In this document: positions 55,458-63,352 of the stretch, in pieces
Layout of the letters: every line of letters begins with the position of its first letter
Numbering within the stretch: the stretch's first letter is position 1
Assembly: GCF_001667265.1 (NCBI RefSeq)
Contig: NZ_LZHW01000031.1
Coordinates: 62,001 to 126,000, forward strand
Source of the DNA: Mycobacterium sp. ACS4331
GTDB lineage: Bacteria; Actinomycetota; Actinomycetes; Mycobacteriales; Mycobacteriaceae
Direction of reading: 5' to 3'
DNA length: 64,000 bases
Position numbers and translations under genes: made by a program
Notes under the pieces: generated by a model
What the model saw: only the letters and a program-made list of their open reading frames with translations
What the model was told of the DNA's origin: nothing
Databases searched by the model: none

Positions 55458-56354
55458 ATGACCGGCATCACGAGGGCCGCCGGGCGCCGAACGCAGCTGG
55501 GCTCGCAGCGCAAGAGGCTGATTGCCGCATTCCTGTTGGTGTCACCCGCGGTACTGATGATGACGCTGGTGATCGTCTACCCGGCAGTCGATTCGGTGAT
55601 CGAGAGCTTCCGCCTCAACGGGCAGTTCGTCGGGCTGACCAACTTCGCCACCCTCTTCGAGGACTCGGACTTCTGGGTGGCGTTCCGCAACAACCTGATT
55701 CTGCTCGTCAGCATCCCGATCCGGATCATCCTCGGACTCGTCCTGGCGGCGATCGCCTACCGAGGACTGACCGCCACCAAGCTGTACGAGACGGCGATCT
55801 TCCTGCCCTACATACCCTCGATCGCCGCGGTCGGCGTGATCTTCGTCTACATCCTGAACGCCAACGGGCCGCTGAACCAGGTCCTGGGATTCTTCGGATT
55901 CTCCGATCTGCAGCACGGCTGGCTGACCGAGCCCGGTTTCGCGATGTGGAGCATCATGGCCGTGATCGTTTGGAGCCGACTGGGTTTCACCTTCATCATC
56001 TTCTCGTCGCGCCTGGCCGCGGTCGACCGCACCATCTTTCAGGCCGCCTTCGTCGACGGCGCCTCGTGGACCAGAACCTTCCTTCGCGTGGGCCTTCCCC
56101 AGCTCAAGGGGGCCATCGAGTTCGTGGCGATCCTCAGCGTGGTCGAGGTCTTCGCCTGGAGCTTCGCCTACGTCTACGTGCTGTCGCAGGGTGCAAATGA
56201 TCCGTCCAACCACGTGCTGGAGACCTATCTCTACAACCAGGTGTTCCTGGCCAATCTGCCCGGTCTGGCCGCGGCGGTGGCGGTCTTCATCATGGCGGTG
56301 GTCGGCATCCTGGTGATCTTCCGGGTACGCCGCACGTCGTTGGATCTGGAATGA
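55458..56354 (+). CDS. ABC sugar-type permease 1 (MalF-like)
   Basis: 298-residue membrane protein with six helices. It begins with a helix in KRLIAAFLLVSPAVLMMTLV. The EAA loop that contacts the ATPase reads AAFVDGASWTRTFLRVGLPQLKG. ATG at 55458 is 7 bp after the preceding stop codon. It forms the channel with the next gene's product and overlaps it by ATGA. Confidence 0.9.
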   Translation: MTGITRAAGRRTQLGSQRKRLIAAFLLVSPAVLMMTLVIVYPAVDSVIESFRLNGQFVGLTNFATLFEDSDFWVAFRNNLILLVSIPIRIILGLVLAAIAYRGLTATKLYETAIFLPYIPSIAAVGVIFVYILNANGPLNQVLGFFGFSDLQHGWLTEPGFAMWSIMAVIVWSRLGFTFIIFSSRLAAVDRTIFQAAFVDGASWTRTFLRVGLPQLKGAIEFVAILSVVEVFAWSFAYVYVLSQGANDPSNHVLETYLYNQVFLANLPGLAAAVAVFIMAVVGILVIFRVRRTSLDLE

Positions 56355-57280
56355 AGGGGATGAGAGTGCAGCGACTCGGCTCGGTTCGGCGAGCACGATC
56401 TCCCAAAGACCCGAACGAGAACCAGGTTCCGTACCTGGGATCTCGCTTTGCTCGGATGCGGGTCCGGATCAGCGAGCACCTGGTGATGATCATCGCCACG
56501 CTGCTCTCGATCGCCCCGCTGTATTTCATGGCGATCACGGCATTCAAGAGCCGCAGCGAATTCGAGGAGAATCCGGCCTCGCTGGCCCCGGCCACGGATC
56601 CGACGTTCGAGAACTTCCGCACGGTGTGGACCCGACTCGACTTCGGTCTGCAGATGCAGAACAGCTTCATCCTGAGTGCGTCCTCGGCGGTGATCGTCAC
56701 CGTGCTCTCGGTGATGGGCGGTTTCGCCTTGGCCCACATCAAGTTCCGCGGCGCCCGGTGGATCCTGATCGCCACCATCGTGCTGATGTCGGTGCCGGCG
56801 ATCGTGATCGTCGTTCCGCTGTTCCTGATCATGGTGGACCTGCAGTTGATCAACACGTTCCCGTCGGCGATCATCGTCGAAGCCGGACTCGGACTTCCGT
56901 TCGGGATCTACATGATGTTCACCTTCATGCGGGGCCTGCCGAGTGAGCTCTTCCGTGCCGCGCAGATGGAGGGCGCCGGGTACTGGCGCCAGCTGATCTG
57001 GATCGCGACGCCGCTGTCGGTGTCGGCGATCGGCACAGTCGCCCTGGTGACCTCGGTGATGGCCTGGAACGACCTGCTCGTGCCGTTGATCATGTGGCAG
57101 AGCGAGGATCTCCGGGTCCTGATGGTCGGCCTCGCCGGCCTCTCACCCGGACGGCAGGGCGGGGTCGACGTGCCCATCGCGATGGCGGGGGTGACGATCT
57201 CGGTCCTTCCGATGATCATTCTGTTCCTCATCGCGCGCAGGTTCTTTGTCCGAGGTCTCGTAGACGGAGCAGTCAAATGA
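56351..57280 (+). CDS. ABC sugar-type permease 2 (MalG-like)
   Basis: 309 residues, six helices, with the second EAA loop RAAQMEGAGYWRQLIWIATP. It has a longer polar N-terminus than usual, about 35 residues before the first helix; a second in-frame Met (residue 4) is also possible. Partner of the MalF-like protein; ATGA overlap with the ATPase gene. Confidence 0.9.
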   Translation: MKGMRVQRLGSVRRARSPKDPNENQVPYLGSRFARMRVRISEHLVMIIATLLSIAPLYFMAITAFKSRSEFEENPASLAPATDPTFENFRTVWTRLDFGLQMQNSFILSASSAVIVTVLSVMGGFALAHIKFRGARWILIATIVLMSVPAIVIVVPLFLIMVDLQLINTFPSAIIVEAGLGLPFGIYMMFTFMRGLPSELFRAAQMEGAGYWRQLIWIATPLSVSAIGTVALVTSVMAWNDLLVPLIMWQSEDLRVLMVGLAGLSPGRQGGVDVPIAMAGVTISVLPMIILFLIARRFFVRGLVDGAVK

Positions 57281-58383
57281 CAATTCACCTGGAATCGGTG
57301 TCCAAGGCCTACGGCGGGCGCTCGGTGATCAAAGATCTCGACCTCACGGTCGAGGACGGCGAGTGGGTCGCCCTCGTCGGGCCCTCGGGTTCGGGAAAGT
57401 CCACGATCCTCAGCATGATCGCCGGGCTCACCTCAGTCAGCGGAGGTTCAATCCGGATCGCCGGACGGGATGTCACCTCGCTGGCGCCGCAGGACCGAGA
57501 TGTCGCGATGGTGTTCCAGTCCTACGCGCTGTACCCGCATATGACGGTGCGCCAGAACATCGCGTTCGGTCTGAAGACCCGCAAGGTGCCCAAGGCCGAG
57601 ATCGCCACCCGCATCGCGCGGGCGGCCCAGCAGCTCGGTCTCGAGGAACTGCTGGATCGCCGGCCGGGGCAGCTGTCGGGAGGCCAGCGGCAGCGGGTGG
57701 CGATGGGACGCGCCATCGTGCGGGAACCCAGCGCCTTCCTGCTCGACGAACCGCTGTCCAACCTCGACACCGAGCTTCGGGGACGGGTCCGCACAGAACT
57801 CTCGCAGATGCGCGACCGGCTGCGGGTCTCCTCGGTCTACGTCACCCATGACCAGGTCGAGGCGATGACCCTGGGGCACCGCGTCGCGGTCCTGCGGGAC
57901 GGTGTGCTGCAGCAGGTCGGCACCGGCACCGACCTCTACGAGAACCCCGCGAACCGGTTCGTGGCCGGGTTCATCGGGCGGGTGCCGATCAACTTCATCG
58001 ACGGCGTCGTCCTTCGCGACGGACGCGTCGAGGTGTGCGGTGCCGCGCTGCCCGTGCGCTGTCCGGACTTGGGGCGCGAGTGGAACAACCGGCCGATCAC
58101 CGTCGCCGTTCGGCCCACCGCACTCGAGGCCTCGGAGCAGTGCCGGGACCGGGAGGCGCCGCGCATCACCGGCCGCGTCGGCCTGATCGAGGACCTTGGC
58201 TCGGAGAAGATCGTGCAGATCCAGTCCGCGCACGGCGACGGTGAGGTGACGCTCTCGGCCTGCCTGCCGGGTGCTGTGCAGGTCCGGCAGGGCGAACTGT
58301 GCGAATTGGCCATCGACCCCGCGTCGCTCTACTTCTTCGACGCCGAGTCTGGAACTTCACTTGGGAGAAACAGTGTCCGCTGA
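57277..58383 (+). CDS. ABC transporter ATPase (MalK/UgpC-like)
   Basis: 368 residues. Walker A GPSGSGKST (near 36), Q-loop FQSYALYPHMT, signature LSGGQRQRVAMGRAI, Walker B FLLDEPLSNLD and the switch His in YVTHDQVEAMTL, then a C-terminal TOBE/OB domain (about 240-368) typical of sugar importers. It powers the importer formed by the two preceding permeases. The M20 gene starts 11 bp before its stop. Confidence 0.93.
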   Translation: MTIHLESVSKAYGGRSVIKDLDLTVEDGEWVALVGPSGSGKSTILSMIAGLTSVSGGSIRIAGRDVTSLAPQDRDVAMVFQSYALYPHMTVRQNIAFGLKTRKVPKAEIATRIARAAQQLGLEELLDRRPGQLSGGQRQRVAMGRAIVREPSAFLLDEPLSNLDTELRGRVRTELSQMRDRLRVSSVYVTHDQVEAMTLGHRVAVLRDGVLQQVGTGTDLYENPANRFVAGFIGRVPINFIDGVVLRDGRVEVCGAALPVRCPDLGREWNNRPITVAVRPTALEASEQCRDREAPRITGRVGLIEDLGSEKIVQIQSAHGDGEVTLSACLPGAVQVRQGELCELAIDPASLYFFDAESGTSLGRNSVR

Positions 58384-59614
58384 CGTCAACGACGGGGAGG
58401 ACTTCACCTCCCTCGACCACCTGGTACCGGTCCTGCAGCAGCTGGTGCGCATCCCCAGCATCAACCCGGGCGGCGACGAGCGGGCGGTGGTGGAACGGAT
58501 CCGGCAGCTGCTCGACGGTACCGGCGTCGAGATGCACGTCGTCGAGCACGAGCCCGGCCGCCCGTCGCTGGCCGCGGTGCTGCCCGGAAAACGCGGCGGC
58601 CCGACGCTGGTGCTCAACGGGCACACCGACACGGTGCCCATCGACGATGAAAACCTTTGGACCACGAAGCCATTCGAGGCGGAGGTCCGGGACGGTTTCA
58701 TCTATGGGCGAGGTGCCTGCGACATGAAGGCCGGCCTCGCGATCGCGATCGGGATCCTGCGGAACCTGGCCCGCGACGTACCCGCCGAGCAGCGCGGGAC
58801 GCTGATCGCACACTTCGCCGCCGGCGAGGAGCGTGGTGAGCCGGGCACCTTGGCGCTCGTCGAAGCGGGCCACGTCGGCGACTACGGCATCGTCATGGAA
58901 CCGACCTGTCTGCAGGTCGCGACGGCGACCAGGGGAGTGGGCCGTTACACCATCAGGGTCAAGGGCAGGGCCGGCCATGCCAGTAAACCGGAGTACGGCC
59001 GGAACCCGATCTGGGCGGTGTCCAACGTGATCGGAGCACTGGAGAAGTACCGGGCCGGCGTCGGAAGCGTCACGCATCCGATGTTGCCGCCGGGGACGTG
59101 CACCCCGACCGTGGTGCGCGCCGGTGCCAGCGAGAACGCCATCCCGGACTGGTGTGACATCCTCATCGACCGGCGCCTGGTGCCGGGGGAGTCCGCCGTG
59201 ACCGAGGGACAGCGCCTCAACGCGCACCTCCAGGAGGCCGCTGCCGCAGGGCTTCCCGAGGACGTCGAGATCGAGATGACGACCCTGCTGGCCGCGGACC
59301 CGGCCGAGATCGACGCCGACTCGCCGTTCGCGCAGCTGATGCTGCAGTGTCTGCGGGACGAGGTCGGCGGGTCACCGGTCGCCGTGGGCATGCCCTTCGG
59401 CAGCGACACGCGCAACCTGGTCAACGAGGGCGGGATGCAGGCGCTGACCTTCGGGCCCGGAGACATCGGCGAATGCCACTGCGCCGACGAGCGACTGTCC
59501 CTCGACGAATTCAGCTCGGCAGCAAGCATCCTGACGAGGGTGACAAAGGCGGTGCTGATCGACGGCGTGCTCGACGGTGCCTCCAGCACGGCGCGCCAGG
59601 AGGTGCTGCGATGA
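58373..59614 (+). CDS. M20-family metallohydrolase (ArgE/DapE-like N-deacylase)
   Basis: 413 residues. Two-zinc catalytic site: NGHTDTVPID (His-Asp), GRGACDMKAGLAIA (bridging Asp), AAGEERGEPGT (base Glu and Glu ligand) and a late His near GECHCADER. The dimerisation domain begins at GVGRYTIRVKGRAGHASKPE. Family members remove acyl groups from amino acids or split peptides. GTG 58373 follows GGGAG. Within this sugar-type operon it could deacylate an imported N-acyl compound. Confidence 0.88.
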   Translation: MSADVNDGEDFTSLDHLVPVLQQLVRIPSINPGGDERAVVERIRQLLDGTGVEMHVVEHEPGRPSLAAVLPGKRGGPTLVLNGHTDTVPIDDENLWTTKPFEAEVRDGFIYGRGACDMKAGLAIAIGILRNLARDVPAEQRGTLIAHFAAGEERGEPGTLALVEAGHVGDYGIVMEPTCLQVATATRGVGRYTIRVKGRAGHASKPEYGRNPIWAVSNVIGALEKYRAGVGSVTHPMLPPGTCTPTVVRAGASENAIPDWCDILIDRRLVPGESAVTEGQRLNAHLQEAAAAGLPEDVEIEMTTLLAADPAEIDADSPFAQLMLQCLRDEVGGSPVAVGMPFGSDTRNLVNEGGMQALTFGPGDIGECHCADERLSLDEFSSAASILTRVTKAVLIDGVLDGASSTARQEVLR

Positions 59615-60564
59615 CCGACAGTCAGCTGCGGACGGTGAGCCGCGAGCAGGTCCGTCAGGCGCAGGAGCGCCTCAGCGGCCGGATCCGGACCACGCCGATG
59701 CTCGACCTGCCGCCGGGCCCGAACGGCGAGCTGATCTCGGTGAAGTTGGAGTTCCTGCAGCTGTCGGGGTCCTTCAAGGCGCGGGGGGCCACGAACCGGA
59801 TCGCCCTCGACGAGGGCCGACACGGCCGAGTCACGGCGGTCTCCGGCGGAAATCACGGGGCCGGGGTCGCGCTGGCCGGTCGGACATTCGGTCTGCCCGT
59901 CGACATCTTCCTGCCGAAGTCCTCGCCGGCACACAAACTGAGGCTGATCGAATCGCTCGGTGCCGAACTGCATCTGATCGACGGGACCTTCTCAGACGCC
60001 GTCGAGGCGTGCGCCGGGTTCACCGAGGCCCACGACGCGTTGTTCGTCCACCCCTTCGATGACCCGGGAACCGTGGCCGGCCAAGGCACTCTGGGGCTCG
60101 AGGTGATGGCGCAGCGCCCCGACACCGCTGCGGTGGTGGTCTCCGTCGGCGGCGGTGGGCTGGCCGCCGGAATCACCGTTGCCCTCGGCGGTGCGGCCCG
60201 GGTGGTTGCCGCCGAACCGGTCACGTGCCGCAGTCTCGCGGCGGCGCTGGAGGCCGGCGAACCGACCAGGGTGGAGGTGGGCGGCCTCTCCGGGGATGCA
60301 CTGGGAGCGCCGGTCATCGGAGAGATCGCGTTCAACGTCCTCTCGGCTGCCGGGGATCCGGTTGTCGAGGTGACCGAGGACGACCTCGTCGTCGCCCAGC
60401 AGGACGTCTGGGACCGACTGCGCCTGTGTGTCGAGCCGGCCGCCGCGTGCGCTTGGGCGGCCACCTTCAAGGAGGGCGTGATCAAACCGGGCGAACGTGT
60501 GGTCGTGGTGTTGTGCGGTTCGAATGTCGATCCGCGGGAGTGGAGTTCGGTGGTCGGCCGATGA
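59611..60564 (+). CDS. PLP-dependent dehydratase/deaminase (threonine-dehydratase-like, EutB-like)
   Basis: 317-residue fold II PLP enzyme. The Schiff-base lysine is Lys56 in LSGSFKARGA, the substrate/carboxylate loop is SGGNHGAGVALAG, and the phosphate-binding loop is SVGGGGLAAG. No ACT regulatory domain. Related enzymes deaminate serine, threonine, hydroxyectoine-derived or 2-amino-sugar acids, releasing enamines that RidA hydrolyses; a RidA gene is at 62845. ATG overlaps the M20 stop. Confidence 0.87.
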   Translation: MTDSQLRTVSREQVRQAQERLSGRIRTTPMLDLPPGPNGELISVKLEFLQLSGSFKARGATNRIALDEGRHGRVTAVSGGNHGAGVALAGRTFGLPVDIFLPKSSPAHKLRLIESLGAELHLIDGTFSDAVEACAGFTEAHDALFVHPFDDPGTVAGQGTLGLEVMAQRPDTAAVVVSVGGGGLAAGITVALGGAARVVAAEPVTCRSLAAALEAGEPTRVEVGGLSGDALGAPVIGEIAFNVLSAAGDPVVEVTEDDLVVAQQDVWDRLRLCVEPAAACAWAATFKEGVIKPGERVVVVLCGSNVDPREWSSVVGR

Positions 60565-60622
60565 GGGTCGAAAGAGCGTGTTCTGCAGGGACGTTCCAAC
60601 TCTTGAAGGAAAGGAGCCGCTG

Positions 60623-61486
60623 ATGAAGCTGCTCAGAGTCGGTCATCCGGGCGAGGAGAAGCCCGGTGTCGTCGTGGACGATTCACGTTATGTGGATCTG
60701 TCCGATGTCGTCGACGACTTCGACGGGGCCTTCTTCGAATCCGGTGGAATCGAGCGGATTCGTGCGATCGTGTCCGAGCGGACCGAATCCGGGGAGCGGG
60801 TCGAGTCGCTGGCGGGCCGCCGCATAGGCGCTCCGATCGCGCGCCCGCATCAGATCCTCTGCATCGGACTGAACTACGTGGACCATGCCATCGAGGCCGG
60901 TCTGGACATCCCAGTTGAACCGGTGGTGTTCACCAAGTCACCGAACACGTTGGTGGGCCCCGAGGATGACGTCAGGATCCCACGCGGAGGCACGAAGGTG
61001 GACTGGGAGGCCGAGCTTGGAATCGTGATCGGACGCCGGGCGAGTTACCTGCCCGACGTCGACGCGGCCAAGGACGTGATCGCCGGCTGGACCGTGGTCA
61101 ACGATTTGAGCGAGCGTGCATTTCAGCTCGAACGCGGTGGGCAGTGGATCAAAGGGAAGTCCGCGGAGACGTTCAACCCGGCCGGTCCGTGGTTGGTGAC
61201 ACCGGATGAACTCCCGGACGTCGGACAACTCGAGATCTGGCTCGACGTCAACGGGACGGCGAGGCAGCGCGGCAACACCGCGCAGATGATCTTTGATCCG
61301 TACTCCATCGTGCACTACCTCAGCCAGTTCCTGGTCCTCGAGCCGGGTGACCTGATCAACACCGGGACGCCGGCCGGTGTCGGGATGGGATTCGACCCGC
61401 CGGTGTGGCTGAGCGCGGGCGATGTGCTGACCACGGGCATCCAGCATCTCGGCACGCAACGGCAGCGCGTCGTCGCGCCGCGTTGA
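60623..61486 (+). CDS. Fumarylacetoacetate-hydrolase family protein (diketo-deoxy-sugar-acid hydrolase-like)
   Basis: 287 residues. An N-terminal flap domain (KLLRVGHPGEEKPGVVVDDS) leads to the FAH core with ILCIGLNYVDHAIEAG, metal ligands in DWEAELGIVIG (Asp, Glu) and VVNDLSERAF, GKSAETFNPAGPWLV, and NTGTPAGVGMG. This long subgroup includes 2,4-diketo-3-deoxy-L-fuconate hydrolase and proteins called ureidoglycolate lyase. ATG at 60623, with AAGGAG 7 nt upstream; it starts 58 bp after the dehydratase. Confidence 0.88.
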   Translation: MKLLRVGHPGEEKPGVVVDDSRYVDLSDVVDDFDGAFFESGGIERIRAIVSERTESGERVESLAGRRIGAPIARPHQILCIGLNYVDHAIEAGLDIPVEPVVFTKSPNTLVGPEDDVRIPRGGTKVDWEAELGIVIGRRASYLPDVDAAKDVIAGWTVVNDLSERAFQLERGGQWIKGKSAETFNPAGPWLVTPDELPDVGQLEIWLDVNGTARQRGNTAQMIFDPYSIVHYLSQFLVLEPGDLINTGTPAGVGMGFDPPVWLSAGDVLTTGIQHLGTQRQRVVAPR

Positions 61487-61549
61487 CGCGGCCGATTTAG
61501 CCAAAAGACCTCGCGTACAACAGAATTCGACAGCTACTTTGATTGACTG

Positions 61550-61561
61550 ATTATGCACAAT
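61550..61561. promoter_or_regulatory. Candidate FCD-GntR operator B
   Basis: ATTATGCACAAT is a near-palindrome; its reverse complement, ATTGTGCATAAT, agrees with operator A at 10 of 12 positions. It sits about 90 bp upstream of the M24 gene in the largest gap inside the enzyme part of the cluster. It suggests a second promoter under the same regulator. Confidence 0.5.
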
Positions 61562-61649
61562 GTGGTTAAGCTGTATGTAGCTGCAGCCGCAGATCGCGGC
61601 GAAATCCCCCCGGCACAACAGTCACAGAACCTGGTCAACAGGTGGAAGG

Positions 61650-62813
61650 ATGCGCATGCATTTCGAGATATCGCACGCTGAGCATCGGCAGAGGTACGGC
61701 AGGCTGCAGGAGGCCATGGCGGCCGCGGGCGTCGACACTCTGTTGAGTTGGGCGCCGGAGAACATCTATTACCTGACCGGCTTCGACACCCTCGGCTATT
61801 ACTTCCCGCAGTGCCTGGTGGCCTCCGTGGATGCCGATCCGGTTCTGGTGATCCGCCATTTCGAGACGCCCAACGTCGAAATGCAGACGTGGCTCACCGG
61901 TTACGTGGGCTACCGCGATCACGAGGACATCGCTCAGGTGGTCGCCAGCGTCGCGGCCAGGTTCGGCCCGCGGGTCGCGACTGAGGCGGAGACCTGGTCG
62001 GTCTCACCAGGAATCGCTGCACGAATCTCGGCCGCGCTTGATGGCCGGGTGACGCCGATCAGTGGTCTGGTCGAAGGCCTCCGGTTGGTGAAGTCCGCGA
62101 CCGAGATCGAATTGATCCGCCACGCATGCCGATTCACCGAGGCCGGGATGGCGGCCGCATTCGACGCCTCCCGGGTCGGGTCCACCGAGGACGACGTTGC
62201 CGCCGCGCTCTATCACGCCATGATCTCGGCAGGCTCGTCCTACCCCAGCCTTGCGCCGTTCGTGGCCACCGGTCCCCGGACCGCGCAGCCACACGCGACG
62301 TGGAGCGGGCGACCGATCCAGGAGGGCGACATGCTCTTCTACGAGCCGGGCGGCAGCGCAGGCCGGTACGGTGCCGGATTGATCCGCGTCGGTGTTGTCG
62401 GCGAGGTTCCCCAGTCCATCCGTGCCACAGTCGATTCCGCGGTCGCCGTCGTGACCGACGCGCTCGAGGCGCTCATCGCCGCGATCCGGCCGGGAGTCAC
62501 CGGGCAGGAGGTGCATCTGGCGAACCGCGACGTGATCAAGGGTGCCGGCTGGGGCGACATTCACCGCAACCGCAGCGGCTACTCGATCGGCGTGAGCTAC
62601 CCGCCGGACTGGGGCGAGGGCCACATCTACAGCCTGCGGCACATGGAGACCCGGCCGCTCGAACCCGGCATGGTCTTCCACATCGTGCCCAACGTGATGA
62701 TTCCGGATGTCGCCGGAATCGGTGTGTCGGAGACGGTCCTGGTGACCGAGACCGGCTGCGAAGCACTGACACAGTACCCCCGCGAGCTCATTCGCGTGGA
62801 GCCCACCAAGTGA
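61650..62813 (+). CDS. M24-family amidohydrolase, metal-free creatinase/ectoine-hydrolase-like
   Basis: 387 residues. The creatinase N-terminal domain (SWAPENIYYLTGFDTLGYY) is followed by a pita-bread domain. The metal-binding aspartates of aminopeptidase P are replaced: YEPGGSAGRYGAGLIRVG has Glu and Gly in their place. His215 (QPHATWSG) remains. The same loss defines creatinase and ectoine hydrolase (DoeA/EutD), which cleave C-N bonds without metal. ATG at 61650; 61656 is equally possible by spacing from GGTGGAAGG. Substrate unknown. Confidence 0.83.
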   Translation: MRMHFEISHAEHRQRYGRLQEAMAAAGVDTLLSWAPENIYYLTGFDTLGYYFPQCLVASVDADPVLVIRHFETPNVEMQTWLTGYVGYRDHEDIAQVVASVAARFGPRVATEAETWSVSPGIAARISAALDGRVTPISGLVEGLRLVKSATEIELIRHACRFTEAGMAAAFDASRVGSTEDDVAAALYHAMISAGSSYPSLAPFVATGPRTAQPHATWSGRPIQEGDMLFYEPGGSAGRYGAGLIRVGVVGEVPQSIRATVDSAVAVVTDALEALIAAIRPGVTGQEVHLANRDVIKGAGWGDIHRNRSGYSIGVSYPPDWGEGHIYSLRHMETRPLEPGMVFHIVPNVMIPDVAGIGVSETVLVTETGCEALTQYPRELIRVEPTK

Positions 62814-62844
62814 CGGCGCGCCCGTCCGAGAAGAGGAGATTGAT

Positions 62845-63306
62845 GTGACCCCTGAACAGAAGCTGGCCGAACTCGGAATCGTCCTGCCGGAGTCCCCGCC
62901 GGCCGTCGGCAACTATCTGTCCACGGTGCAGCACGGTGATCTGCTGTTCGTCTCGGGTCACGGTCCGTACCGCGATGGCGAGTACCTGTACCGGGGCAAG
63001 GTCGACAGCGAGGTCAGCGTCACCGACGCTCAGGCCGCCGCTCGGCTGACGATCATCAACGCCCTGGGCAGCGCGCGCGCCGCCCTGGGCACCCTGGACC
63101 GCGTCGTCCGCGTCGTCAAGCTCTTCGGCATGGTGAACAGCGACCCGCGGTTTGCCGCGCAGCCGAAGGTGATCGACGGCGCCTCCGATCTGTTGGCGGA
63201 GATCTTCGGCGACGCCGGCCTGCACACCCGCTCTGCGGTGGGTCTCGGTGCTCTGCCGATGGGGATCTCGGTCGAGATCGAGATGGTCCTGGCGGTCCGC
63301 GACTAG
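62845..63306 (+). CDS. RidA-family enamine/imine deaminase
   Basis: 153 residues, the longer RidA-type (YjgF/YER057c) with LLFVSGHGPYRDGEYLYRGK and a late GLGALPMGISVEIEMVLAV; the active-site Arg of RidA is seen in HTRSAVG. RidA hydrolyses reactive enamines formed by PLP dehydratases, such as the one at 59611. GTG start with GAAGAGGAG upstream, 31 bp after the M24 gene. Confidence 0.85.
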   Translation: MTPEQKLAELGIVLPESPPAVGNYLSTVQHGDLLFVSGHGPYRDGEYLYRGKVDSEVSVTDAQAAARLTIINALGSARAALGTLDRVVRVVKLFGMVNSDPRFAAQPKVIDGASDLLAEIFGDAGLHTRSAVGLGALPMGISVEIEMVLAVRD

Positions 63307-63352
63307 TCGTCCGTCATCGACGGAGTCCACAACGAAAGGCAGGCGATCAACC

